This document shows positions 16,950 through 23,542 of a DNA stretch of 23,542 nt, piece after piece. Position numbers and translations under genes: made by a program. The DNA is from a virus. How positions within the stretch are numbered: position 1 is the first letter of the stretch; the number at the start of each line of letters is the position of its first letter. The notes below the pieces were generated by a model that saw nothing but the letters and a program-made list of their open reading frames with translations, ran no database searches and was not told the origin of the DNA. The stretch covers positions 1 through 23,542 of IMG/VR virus record IMGVR_UViG_3300025137_000298; one strand, 5' to 3'.

Positions 16950-17771
16950 ATGGCAAACCCTAATACAAGAGAAACACTAAAACAGTATGCTTTAAGAGCG
17001 TTAGGTAAACCTGTAATAGATATTAATGTTGATGATGACCAACTAGAAGATAGACTAGATGAGGCTATGCAATATTTTGCACAGTATCATTCAGATGGTA
17101 TTCGTAGAACATATTTAAAATACAAACTTACTACAGAAGATAAAGCAAGACTTTCTAATAAAACAAGAAGTACTGAATCTGCTACTGATTTAGAAGAAGG
17201 TAGTGTATCAACTACACATTTTGAACAAGACAACTATCTTGTTATACCTGATAGTGTTATTGCTGTTACAAACATATTTCCTTTTTCAGATAAAGGTAAC
17301 TTAAACTTATTTGATGTTAGATATCAATTAAGATTAAACGACTTATACGATTTCTCATCAACATCAGTAGTTAATTATGATGTTGTATTAAGACACTTAG
17401 ATTTCTTAGACCATATATTAGTAGGTGAAAAACCTATTAGATATAATCAAAATGACAATAGATTATATATTGATATGGATTGGTCAAACGATTTAACAGT
17501 AGATGAATATTTAATTATAGACTGTTATAGAAAATTAGACCCTGCTACATACACAGATGTTTTTAATGACATATGGGTAAAAAGATATGTAACACAAAAA
17601 TTTAAATTACAATGGGGCCAAAACTTATCGAAGTTTGCCGGAGTAACTATGATTGGTGGAGTATCACTTAACGGTGTTGAAATCATGAATCAGGCAGAAA
17701 CAGCAATACTTAAATTAGAAGATGAAGTTAGAAGTAACTATGAGGAACCACCTCACTTAATATTAGGATAA
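16950..17771 (+). CDS. 13: gp13 neck protein (head completion)
   Basis: This 273-aa protein resembles the T4 gp13 family. In T4, gp13 forms the neck with gp14, sealing the DNA-filled head and providing the tail-docking site. Visible features are the N-terminal helix (TRETLKQYALRALGKPVIDI), the acidic DDDQLEDRLDEAMQYFAQYH segment at about residues 28-47, and the later VNYDVVLRHLDFLDHILVGE and WVKRYVTQKFKLQWGQNLSK. T4 gp13 is about 310 aa, so this one is slightly shorter. It is the first gene of a 13-14-15 cluster in T4 order. A late promoter and an AGAGG ribosome site precede the ATG. The assignment is supported strongly by synteny. Confidence 0.88.
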   Translation: MANPNTRETLKQYALRALGKPVIDINVDDDQLEDRLDEAMQYFAQYHSDGIRRTYLKYKLTTEDKARLSNKTRSTESATDLEEGSVSTTHFEQDNYLVIPDSVIAVTNIFPFSDKGNLNLFDVRYQLRLNDLYDFSSTSVVNYDVVLRHLDFLDHILVGEKPIRYNQNDNRLYIDMDWSNDLTVDEYLIIDCYRKLDPATYTDVFNDIWVKRYVTQKFKLQWGQNLSKFAGVTMIGGVSLNGVEIMNQAETAILKLEDEVRSNYEEPPHLILG

Positions 17772-17775
17772 TACC

Positions 17776-18561
17776 ATGCCAACAAATCATTATTTTCAAG
17801 GTGGAAACGGCATAGGTTCATCAGAAGAAAAGAAACTTTTTGAAAATTTAATTATTGAAGGTTTGAAAATATATGGACATGATGTCTATTACCTACCTAG
17901 AACATTAGTAAACAAAGACCTTATACTTGGCGAAGATGTTGCAAGTAAATTTAATGCAGCTTATCTTTGTGAAATGTATATGGATTCTACTGAAGGATTT
18001 GCTGGCGAACAAGAATTAATAAGTAAGTTTGGTTTAGAAATTAGAGAAGATACAACATTTACTGTATCTAAAAGAAGGTGGGAAGATTTAGTCGGTGATT
18101 CTGCTACACAAATAGTTTCTAATAGACCTAATGAAGGCGATATACTGTATATGCCTTTAATGAATAGTTTTTTTGAGATTCAATTTATTGAAGACCAAGA
18201 ACCATTCTTTCAATTAGGCAACTTACCTGTTTACAAATTAAGAGTAACTAGATTCGAGTATTCATCTGAAAGACTTGATACTGGCATTGCAGATATAGAT
18301 AGTGCTGAAGATAAATTCTCACTTGATATGATGGCACATCAAATGAGTTTAGAAAACGAAGATGGTGCAGTACTACTCGAAAATGATAGAGCAAGTGGTG
18401 ACGCTAATTACTTCTTAATGGAAACTTATGCAGTACAAACACAATCGCCTTATGCTAATAATATAGATTTAGATAGTGAGGCAGGATTTGATACAGCAAG
18501 TGTGGGTGATGATATACTAGACTTTACAGAACGCAATCCATTTGGTGAGGTAGACTTTTAA
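17776..18561 (+). CDS. 14: gp14 neck protein (head completion)
   Basis: This 261-aa protein matches the T4 gp14 family in its start (MPTNHYFQGGNGIGSSEEKK), in NLIIEGLKIYGHDVYYLPRT and in FEIQFIEDQEPFFQLGNLPV, with a C-terminus rich in acidic residues (DDILDFTERNPFGEVDF). T4 gp14 is about 256 aa, a close length match. It works with gp13 to form the neck that the tail binds. Its ATG follows the gene 13 stop by four bases, and its own TAA overlaps the gene 15 ATG. Confidence 0.9.
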   Translation: MPTNHYFQGGNGIGSSEEKKLFENLIIEGLKIYGHDVYYLPRTLVNKDLILGEDVASKFNAAYLCEMYMDSTEGFAGEQELISKFGLEIREDTTFTVSKRRWEDLVGDSATQIVSNRPNEGDILYMPLMNSFFEIQFIEDQEPFFQLGNLPVYKLRVTRFEYSSERLDTGIADIDSAEDKFSLDMMAHQMSLENEDGAVLLENDRASGDANYFLMETYAVQTQSPYANNIDLDSEAGFDTASVGDDILDFTERNPFGEVDF

Positions 18562-19367
18562 TGTTCGGAGATTATTTTTACAATCAGACAATGAGAAGAA
18601 TGACTATTGCATTTGGTCAAATCTTTAATAACATTCAAATCAAAAGAAGGGATTCTACTGGGAAAATAGTACAATCTATTAAAGTACCATTAGCATATGC
18701 ACCTAAAGAAAAATTTCTAACAAGATTAGAACAACAACCTAATTTATCTGATAGACAATTTGCAGTTACTTTACCTAAATTATCTTTTGAGATTACAGGT
18801 CTATCATATGATGGTTCAAGAAAACTTACAAGAGTACAAAAATATAAAACTGTAAAATCTAATGTAGATGGTAAAGTGATGAATTTTAATTATACACCTG
18901 TTCCGTATAATTTAAATTTTTCTTTATATTCATATACAGCAAGTGCAGAAGCTGGTCTTCAGATAGTAGAACAAATACTACCATTCTTTCAACCTGATTA
19001 TACTGTAACAGTAAATGCAATACCTGAATTAGATATTAAAAGAGATGTACCTATTGTTTTAAATAGTGTTCAATATCAAGATACTTATGATGGCAGTTAC
19101 ACAGCAAGAAGAGCTGTTATATATACTATGAGTTTTACTGCTAAGGCATATTTATTTGGTCCTGATAATACAAGTAAAACTATTAAAGAAGTTAAAATTG
19201 ATTTATATGATGATACAGACACAACAAATAAGGCGAGAACAGAAAGAGTTACAACAACACCCAACCCAACAACAGCAGACGCTGATGATGATTTCGGATT
19301 TACAACCAACATAGATTTCTTTGAAGATTCTAAAAGTTATAATCCTGAAACTGATACTGATGAATAA
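18561..19367 (+). CDS. 15: gp15 tail completion / sheath-terminator protein
   Basis: This 268-aa protein is close to the roughly 272 aa of T4 gp15. In T4, gp15 forms the ring that caps the tail tube and sheath and joins it to the neck. Recognisable phrases are MFGDYFYNQTMRRMTIAFGQ, VPLAYAPKEKFLTRLEQQ, QFAVTLPKLSFEITGLSYDG and the central YTPVPYNLNFSLYSYTASAE. The C-terminus is acidic and Thr-rich. The gene is coupled by TAATG to gene 14. A 30-base gap with a late promoter separates it from gene 16. Confidence 0.9.
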   Translation: MFGDYFYNQTMRRMTIAFGQIFNNIQIKRRDSTGKIVQSIKVPLAYAPKEKFLTRLEQQPNLSDRQFAVTLPKLSFEITGLSYDGSRKLTRVQKYKTVKSNVDGKVMNFNYTPVPYNLNFSLYSYTASAEAGLQIVEQILPFFQPDYTVTVNAIPELDIKRDVPIVLNSVQYQDTYDGSYTARRAVIYTMSFTAKAYLFGPDNTSKTIKEVKIDLYDDTDTTNKARTERVTTTPNPTTADADDDFGFTTNIDFFEDSKSYNPETDTDE

Positions 19368-19383
19368 CTGATTACTAAATCGT

Positions 19384-19391
19384 TATAAATA
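19384..19391 (+). promoter_or_regulatory. T4-type late promoter (TATAAATA) just before gene 16
   Basis: This exact T4 late consensus TATAAATA lies between the gene 15 stop and gene 16. It ends only six bases before the gene 16 ATG at 19398. With the normal T4 late spacing, transcription would begin at or next to that ATG. Confidence 0.65.
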
Positions 19392-19397
19392 TTGATT

Positions 19398-19853
19398 ATG
19401 AGTACAGATGATATAATAAACAAATACCTAGGAGTAGAAACGGAAGATTCTGAAAAAGAACCTACGCCACCTGCTGTCGTTAGAAAAGAAGACAAGAAAA
19501 AAGATGATGTCGATAACGACCACAAGTACAGTAGAGAATCATACTACGACTTAATACAAAAAGGACAAGAAGCAATAGATGGAATATTATCTGTTGCAAA
19601 AGAAGGAGAACATCCAAGAGCATATGAAGTAGCTGGTCAGTTAATAAAAAATGTAGGTGATACTGTTGATAAATTACAAGATTTAAATAAAAAATTAAAA
19701 GACTTAAAAGAACTACCAAAAACTGCCGACACAAAAATTCAAAATGCTTTATTCGTAGGTTCAACTGCTGAATTACAGAAGATGTTAAAAAAAGATGAAA
19801 ATTCTAAAAGCAAAATCATCAATGCAAAACACAAAGATATTTCCGATAAATAA
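19398..19853 (+). CDS. 16: gp16 small terminase subunit
   Basis: This is a 151-aa protein when started at the ATG at 19398. A TTG six bases earlier would also open the frame but would fall against the late promoter. T4 gp16 is 164 aa. It is a ring-forming protein that recognises phage DNA and regulates the large terminase. The N-terminal 50 residues are acidic and lysine-rich. The family core follows: YSRESYYDLIQKGQEAIDGI, VAKEGEHPRAYEVAGQLIKN, then the coiled-coil segment VGDTVDKLQDLNKKLKDLKE and FVGSTAELQKMLKK near the end. No Shine-Dalgarno sequence is visible. The last 59 bases overlap the next gene in another frame. Confidence 0.87.
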   Translation: MSTDDIINKYLGVETEDSEKEPTPPAVVRKEDKKKDDVDNDHKYSRESYYDLIQKGQEAIDGILSVAKEGEHPRAYEVAGQLIKNVGDTVDKLQDLNKKLKDLKELPKTADTKIQNALFVGSTAELQKMLKKDENSKSKIINAKHKDISDK

Positions 19854-20151
19854 TTTGGGAATGTTGTCTAAACCTCCTAAGTTTACTTATGAGAAAATCT
19901 GTGAAAGTTTACCAGTAAGTGGAATGAAATGGCCGATAATGGTTTGTAGTTATGAAAACTATTGGAAAAAAGACACACTATGGAGAGATATTGATACAGA
20001 TAAAATGGGAGTAGTTAATGGCAATCAAAGAGTACTTTGGGCAATAGAAAATGATTATACACATATTGAAGCTCTTGAAGTTAAGACTAGAGATGAAAGA
20101 GATACTATTAATAAAATAACTTTTATATCACAGGATGAATATCCATTATGA
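19795..20151 (+). CDS. ParB-like small protein, tandem copy 1
   Basis: This is a 118-aa protein of unknown function. It starts MKILKAK, as does the 91-aa neighbour (MKILKSK), and both end in a shared motif: GNQRVLWAIENDYTHIEALE here and GSQRVTTAIQLGYTHIEGIY there. A G-[NS]-Q/H-R helix followed by a hydrophobic strand is characteristic of the ParB/Srx nuclease-like fold (GNHR box), and WPIMV and HPIQV occupy the place of the preceding strand. The paralogue supports the start at 19795, although this overlaps gene 16 by 59 bases. The ATG at 19861 is an alternative. Whether the protein binds DNA or nucleotides is unknown; its position suggests a part in DNA packaging. Confidence 0.68.
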   Translation: MKILKAKSSMQNTKIFPINNLGMLSKPPKFTYEKICESLPVSGMKWPIMVCSYENYWKKDTLWRDIDTDKMGVVNGNQRVLWAIENDYTHIEALEVKTRDERDTINKITFISQDEYPL

Positions 20152-20423
20152 AAATATTAAAATCAAAAGCAGAAGGAACTCACATAGAGATATTTCAAAT
20201 AAGTGATTTAGCAATAACTAAACACGGATTTGTTTTAGAAGATATATTAAATGGTGCTGAAATGATACATCCTATACAAGTACATAAGTGTACAAATGAA
20301 GGCACTTATGGTGCATTAGGTAAAAAATATAAAACAGGTTTATTAAAAGTAATAAAAGGAAGTCAAAGAGTTACTACTGCAATACAACTAGGTTATACAC
20401 ACATAGAAGGTATATATGTCTGA
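20148..20423 (+). CDS. ParB-like small protein, tandem copy 2
   Basis: This 91-aa protein is related to its upstream neighbour: MKILKSKAEGTHIEIFQISD aligns with MKILKAKSSMQNTKIFPINN, and the GSQRVTTAIQLGYTHIEGIY box aligns near the end. It ends right after the box, while copy 1 continues for about 20 residues. Its ATG overlaps the stop of copy 1 (ATGA) and its stop lies eight bases inside gene 17, so it is translationally coupled on both sides. The ParB-like fold is inferred from the GxQR box. The small size makes a stand-alone nuclease less likely than a binding or regulatory protein. Confidence 0.68.
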   Translation: MKILKSKAEGTHIEIFQISDLAITKHGFVLEDILNGAEMIHPIQVHKCTNEGTYGALGKKYKTGLLKVIKGSQRVTTAIQLGYTHIEGIYV

Positions 20424-22047
20424 CGCTTATTTAGGTAATCCTAATTTAAAGAAAGTAAATACTCCTGTAGAATTTACTAAAGACCAGGTTCTAGAATTTC
20501 GTAAATGCGAAAATGACCCTACCTATTTTATTAAAAATTATGTACAGATTGTATCATTAGATGAAGGACTTGTTCCATTTAATATGTACGGCTTTCAAGA
20601 AGACATGGTACAAACTATGCATGATGAAAGATTTACAATATGTAAATTGCCTAGACAATCAGGTAAATCAACTACCATTGTGTCTTATCTATTGCATTAT
20701 GCATTGTTTAACCCTAATTCTAACATTGCTATACTGGCAAACAAATCATCTACTGCTAGAGATATATTAAGTAGATTACAACTCGCATATGAGAATTTAC
20801 CTAAGTGGTTACAACAAGGTGTAATTAACTGGAACAAAGGGTCAATTGAATTAGAAAACAAGGCAAGTATTGTGGCCGCCTCAACATCATCAAGTGCAAT
20901 TCGTGGTGGTTCATACAACATTATATTCTTAGATGAGTTTGCTTTCGTACCAGCAAATATTGCCGAACAGTTTTTCTCATCTGTATATCCTACAATATCT
21001 TCTGGACAAAAAACTAAGATGATAATTGTATCTACACCTCATGGTATGAATATGTTTTACAAATTGTGGGTAGACGCCAAGAATAACAATAATAACTATC
21101 ACCCAATAGAAGTACATTGGTCAGAAGTACCTGGTCGTGATGAAGCATGGAAAAAAGAAACAATACGAAATACATCTGCTGAACAATTTCAACAAGAGTT
21201 TGAATGTGATTTCTTAGGTTCTGTTGATACTTTAATATCACCTACTAAAATTAAAGCAATGGCACACTTAGTACCTATTGAATCAAGAGGTGGTTTAGAT
21301 ATGTATGAGAAACCTGATAAAGATAAAACTTATGTATGTACTGTTGATGTTGCTCGAGGTACAACTAAAGATTATTCGGCATTTATTGTATTTGATTGTT
21401 CAACAGTACCTTATCGTGTTGTTGCAAAATATAGAAACAATGAAGTTAAACCATTTGTTTTTCCAAACATCATACAACAAGTATGTAATGGGTATAACAA
21501 GGCACATGTATTAGTAGAAGTAAATGATTTAGGACAACAGATATCAGATACATTACAATATGAATGTGAATACGAAAACTTATTAATGACAACTCAAAGA
21601 GGTCGTGCTGGTCAAGTATTAGGTTCTGGTTTTTCTGGTAGAGGTTCATCTCTCGGTGTCAGAATGACAAAACAGATTAAAAAATTAGGATGTTCAAATA
21701 TTAAAACATTATTAGAATCAGACAAAGTTATTGTAAACGATTTTAATATTATTGAAGAAATGTCTACATTCTCAAAAAGAGGAACATCATGGCAGGCTGA
21801 AGATGGTAGTAATGATGACTTGATGATGTGTTTAGTTATATTTGGTTGGTTATCTAACCAAGATTATTTCAAAGAATTAACTGATTCAAATATCAGAAAT
21901 CAACTATATCATGAACAACAAAATTTGATAGAACAAGACATGGCACCTTTTGGTTTTGTAGATGATGGTATCACAAAACCTGGTGAAGAAACTGAAGTAG
22001 ACATGTATGGAACTGTCTGGCATCCAGTAACTCGTAAGGGTGAGTAG
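20416..22047 (+). CDS. 17: gp17 large terminase subunit (packaging ATPase-nuclease)
   Basis: This 543-aa protein compares with 610 aa for T4 gp17. It drives DNA into the prohead using ATP and cuts the concatemer. The ATPase half has a Walker A motif at residues 79-86 (PRQSGKST, Lys84) and a Walker B motif at 169-174 (IIFLDE, Asp173 with catalytic Glu174). A coupling-motif-like STPHGMNMF lies near residue 206. The RNase H-fold nuclease half begins around residue 305. Likely metal ligands are Asp311 (VCTVDVARG), Glu368 (VLVEVND) and Asp467 or Asp468 (GSNDDLMM). All key residues are present, so the enzyme should be active. The start overlaps the ParB-like gene by eight bases. Confidence 0.96.
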   Translation: MSDAYLGNPNLKKVNTPVEFTKDQVLEFRKCENDPTYFIKNYVQIVSLDEGLVPFNMYGFQEDMVQTMHDERFTICKLPRQSGKSTTIVSYLLHYALFNPNSNIAILANKSSTARDILSRLQLAYENLPKWLQQGVINWNKGSIELENKASIVAASTSSSAIRGGSYNIIFLDEFAFVPANIAEQFFSSVYPTISSGQKTKMIIVSTPHGMNMFYKLWVDAKNNNNNYHPIEVHWSEVPGRDEAWKKETIRNTSAEQFQQEFECDFLGSVDTLISPTKIKAMAHLVPIESRGGLDMYEKPDKDKTYVCTVDVARGTTKDYSAFIVFDCSTVPYRVVAKYRNNEVKPFVFPNIIQQVCNGYNKAHVLVEVNDLGQQISDTLQYECEYENLLMTTQRGRAGQVLGSGFSGRGSSLGVRMTKQIKKLGCSNIKTLLESDKVIVNDFNIIEEMSTFSKRGTSWQAEDGSNDDLMMCLVIFGWLSNQDYFKELTDSNIRNQLYHEQQNLIEQDMAPFGFVDDGITKPGEETEVDMYGTVWHPVTRKGE

Positions 22048-22067
22048 AGCCTAGACTTTAACAGTAT

Positions 22068-22075
22068 TATAAATA
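22068..22075 (+). promoter_or_regulatory. T4-type late promoter (TATAAATA) for gp18
   Basis: An exact TATAAATA lies 20 bases past the gene 17 stop and 86 bases before the sheath ATG. It is the only late promoter in the window with a long leader. It probably drives the abundant sheath gene and those after it. Confidence 0.8.
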
Positions 22076-22127
22076 GAAGCAGTGAAATTTTTTATTTATG
22101 GAGTACTAATAATACAAATGTGTTCAC

Positions 22128-22145
22128 TAATTTAATATTAAATTA
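22128..22145. other. Perfect 18-base AT-only palindrome in the gp18 leader
   Basis: TAATTTAATATTAAATTA reads the same on both strands and lies just upstream of the CGGAGAA ribosome site of the sheath gene. It could be a weak RNA stem or a protein-binding site, or a chance result in AT-rich DNA. Confidence 0.5.
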
Positions 22146-22160
22146 ACGGAGAATAACCTT

Positions 22161-23542
22161 ATGGCATTTCAAGTATCACCTGGTGTTCTCGTACAAGAGA
22201 GAGATTTAACTAGGATTATTCCTGCTGTTTCAACTTCTATCGGTGCTTTTGCTGGCGAATTTCGCCAAGGCCCATTAGATGAAATAGTAAGTATATCAAG
22301 TGAATCTGATTTAGTTAATACATTTGGAAAACCGGATTCAACTAACTTTGAAGACTTTTTTTCAGCTGCTAACTATTTACAATACTCTAACTCATTAAGA
22401 GTAGTACGAGCTGCACAGACTAATCTTGTAAACGCAACTACAACCGGTTGTGGATTACAGATTAAAAATACTACCCATTATCAGGATAACTATGCTGATG
22501 GTTCTGGCGTTGTCGGAACTTTTGCAGCTAGAACGGCTGGTGCTCATGGGAATAGTCTATTGGTGTCTACATGTCCTAGTGCAGCTGCATATGAAGAAGA
22601 AGGCGTAACAACTGTAAATGACGCTTCGACAACTGTCGGAGATACTACTGTTATAACAACAGATGGTGCTCAATTTACTGTTGGAGATATTGTATCTTTT
22701 TCAACAACAGCTGGACAAGATGACTATGATGACGGACATCAATATAGAATAACTGGCATATCTACACATACTTTGACAATTGTTCAAAAAGAAAGTGGAA
22801 GTGGTGGTTTACAAACAACAATTACCAATGGCGGAAAAATTAGAAGAAGATGGAGATTCTACGATTCAGTAGGAACAGGTCCAGCTACTTCTACTTATGC
22901 TTCTGAGCGTTCAGGGGTCAATGATGAAATTCATGTTGTCGTAGTAGATGAAGATGGAGAAGTTACTGGCGTACCTGGTTCGGTTTTAGAAGCGTTTGAA
23001 AAATTATCAAAAGCGGCTGACGCTAAATCACCTCAAGGTGATAACAATTATTATCCAGATGTGCTTTATGCAAAATCACAATATGTATATTGGATGGACC
23101 ATAACACAGCAGGTACTAATTGGGGCTCAAACGCAGCTGGTACAACATTTACTGCTGTAGCAGTTCCATCTTTAGAATCACTATCTGGTGGTGTTGATGG
23201 TACAGCTTCAACAGCAGGACAAAAGAAAACTGCATATGAAAAATATGCGGATGCTGATACAGTAGATATCGGATTAATCATAGCTGGTTCTGGTGACGGA
23301 ACTCATATTGATAACTTAGTAACAATTGCTGAAAATAGAAAGGACGCTGTAGTATTTGCAAGTCCAGAAAGAGCAGATGTAGTAAATGTATCAAACTCTG
23401 AAACACAAAAAGATAATGTTCTAGATTTTTATTCTTCTAGAGTTTCATCATCTTATGCTGTGTTTGATAGTGGATACAAATATATGTACGACAGATATTC
23501 TGATGTATATAGATTCGTTCCATTAAATGGAGATATGGCTGG
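22161..23542 (+). CDS. 18: gp18 contractile tail sheath protein (partial, 5' part)
   Basis: About 460 codons are visible before the window ends; T4 gp18 is 659 aa. The start MAFQVSPGVLVQERDLTRII matches the S-P-G-V-x-V-x-E-x-D opening of T4-type sheath proteins. It is followed by VSTSIGAFAGEFRQGPLDEI, NYLQYSNSLRVVRAAQ and the acidic EIHVVVVDEDGEVTGVPGSV-LEAFEKLS segment. DTVDIGLIIAGSGDGTHIDN and later YMYDRYSDVYRFVPLNGDMA belong to the conserved core. The protein polymerises around the tail tube and contracts at infection. A CGGAGAA ribosome site lies at 22147-22153. The position after gene 17 matches T4 order. Confidence 0.92.
   Translation, partial: MAFQVSPGVLVQERDLTRIIPAVSTSIGAFAGEFRQGPLDEIVSISSESDLVNTFGKPDSTNFEDFFSAANYLQYSNSLRVVRAAQTNLVNATTTGCGLQIKNTTHYQDNYADGSGVVGTFAARTAGAHGNSLLVSTCPSAAAYEEEGVTTVNDASTTVGDTTVITTDGAQFTVGDIVSFSTTAGQDDYDDGHQYRITGISTHTLTIVQKESGSGGLQTTITNGGKIRRRWRFYDSVGTGPATSTYASERSGVNDEIHVVVVDEDGEVTGVPGSVLEAFEKLSKAADAKSPQGDNNYYPDVLYAKSQYVYWMDHNTAGTNWGSNAAGTTFTAVAVPSLESLSGGVDGTASTAGQKKTAYEKYADADTVDIGLIIAGSGDGTHIDNLVTIAENRKDAVVFASPERADVVNVSNSETQKDNVLDFYSSRVSSSYAVFDSGYKYMYDRYSDVYRFVPLNGDMA

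Larger units (their letters stand above)
22048..22160 (+). other. Intergenic leader between gene 17 and gene 18
   Basis: This 113-base gap is the largest untranslated stretch in the window. It holds the late promoter at 22068, an AT palindrome at 22128 and the sheath ribosome site. I see no convincing intrinsic terminator for the terminase operon and no credible small gene. Confidence 0.6.

Noticed and set aside
1-23542. tRNA genes, CRISPR arrays, insertion sequences or integrase attachment sites.
   Set aside because: No cloverleaf, regular spacer array, transposase or integrase was seen. The window is continuous structural coding sequence.

Overview
The window is a late structural block of a T4-like myovirus (contractile-tailed phage). 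The anchors, in T4 order, are gp13, gp14, gp15, gp16 (small terminase), gp17 (large terminase) and the start of gp18 (tail sheath). The DNA is AT-rich and uses A/T-ending codons. The fibre proteins are of the kind common in marine myoviruses: LamG/SPRY-like lectin folds, GTITNAQLAGSI-type fibre repeats and a large DUF4815-like baseplate protein. This fits a phage of an AT-rich marine bacterium such as SAR11 or a picocyanobacterium. The host is an inference and cannot be settled from this window. All credible genes lie on the + strand and are packed tightly, often with stop/start overlaps of the TAATG or ATGA type.

Layout. Positions 1-35 hold the last codons of an upstream gene. Positions 35-4113 carry a 1287-aa baseplate/tail protein and a 71-aa coiled-coil protein. 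Positions 4113-5483 encode a beta-rich fibre protein ending in IPT/TIG and He_PIG-like Ig domains. Positions 5483-10914 hold two consecutive copies of a two-gene module: a LamG+SPRY-like protein followed by a second adhesin (DUF7483-like). Positions 10924-14034 hold four further tail or fibre genes. Positions 14056-16911 hold a third copy of the two-gene module. Positions 16950-19367 encode the neck and tail-completion proteins gp13-gp15. Positions 19398-22047 encode the terminase pair, separated by two tandem ParB-like small genes. Positions 22161 to the end encode the N-terminal part of gp18.

How it works together. gp16 and gp17 package DNA. gp13 and gp14 seal the filled head, gp15 caps the tail, and gp18 forms the contractile sheath. 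The genes from 35 to 16911 supply baseplate and adhesin parts. T4-type late promoters (NATAAATA) sit before the genes at 12748, 14056, 16950, 19398 and 22161, and divide the block into late transcription units.

The most unusual signals are these. (1) The sequence strongly avoids GATC and GATGC by synonymous change, and GATGC survives only as GGATGC. (2) Two adhesin paralogues carry a cupredoxin-like insert with complete type-1 copper ligands in amicyanin-like spacing. (3) A tandem ParB-like pair is inserted between the terminase genes. (4) A late promoter sits so close to gene 16 that its transcript may be leaderless.
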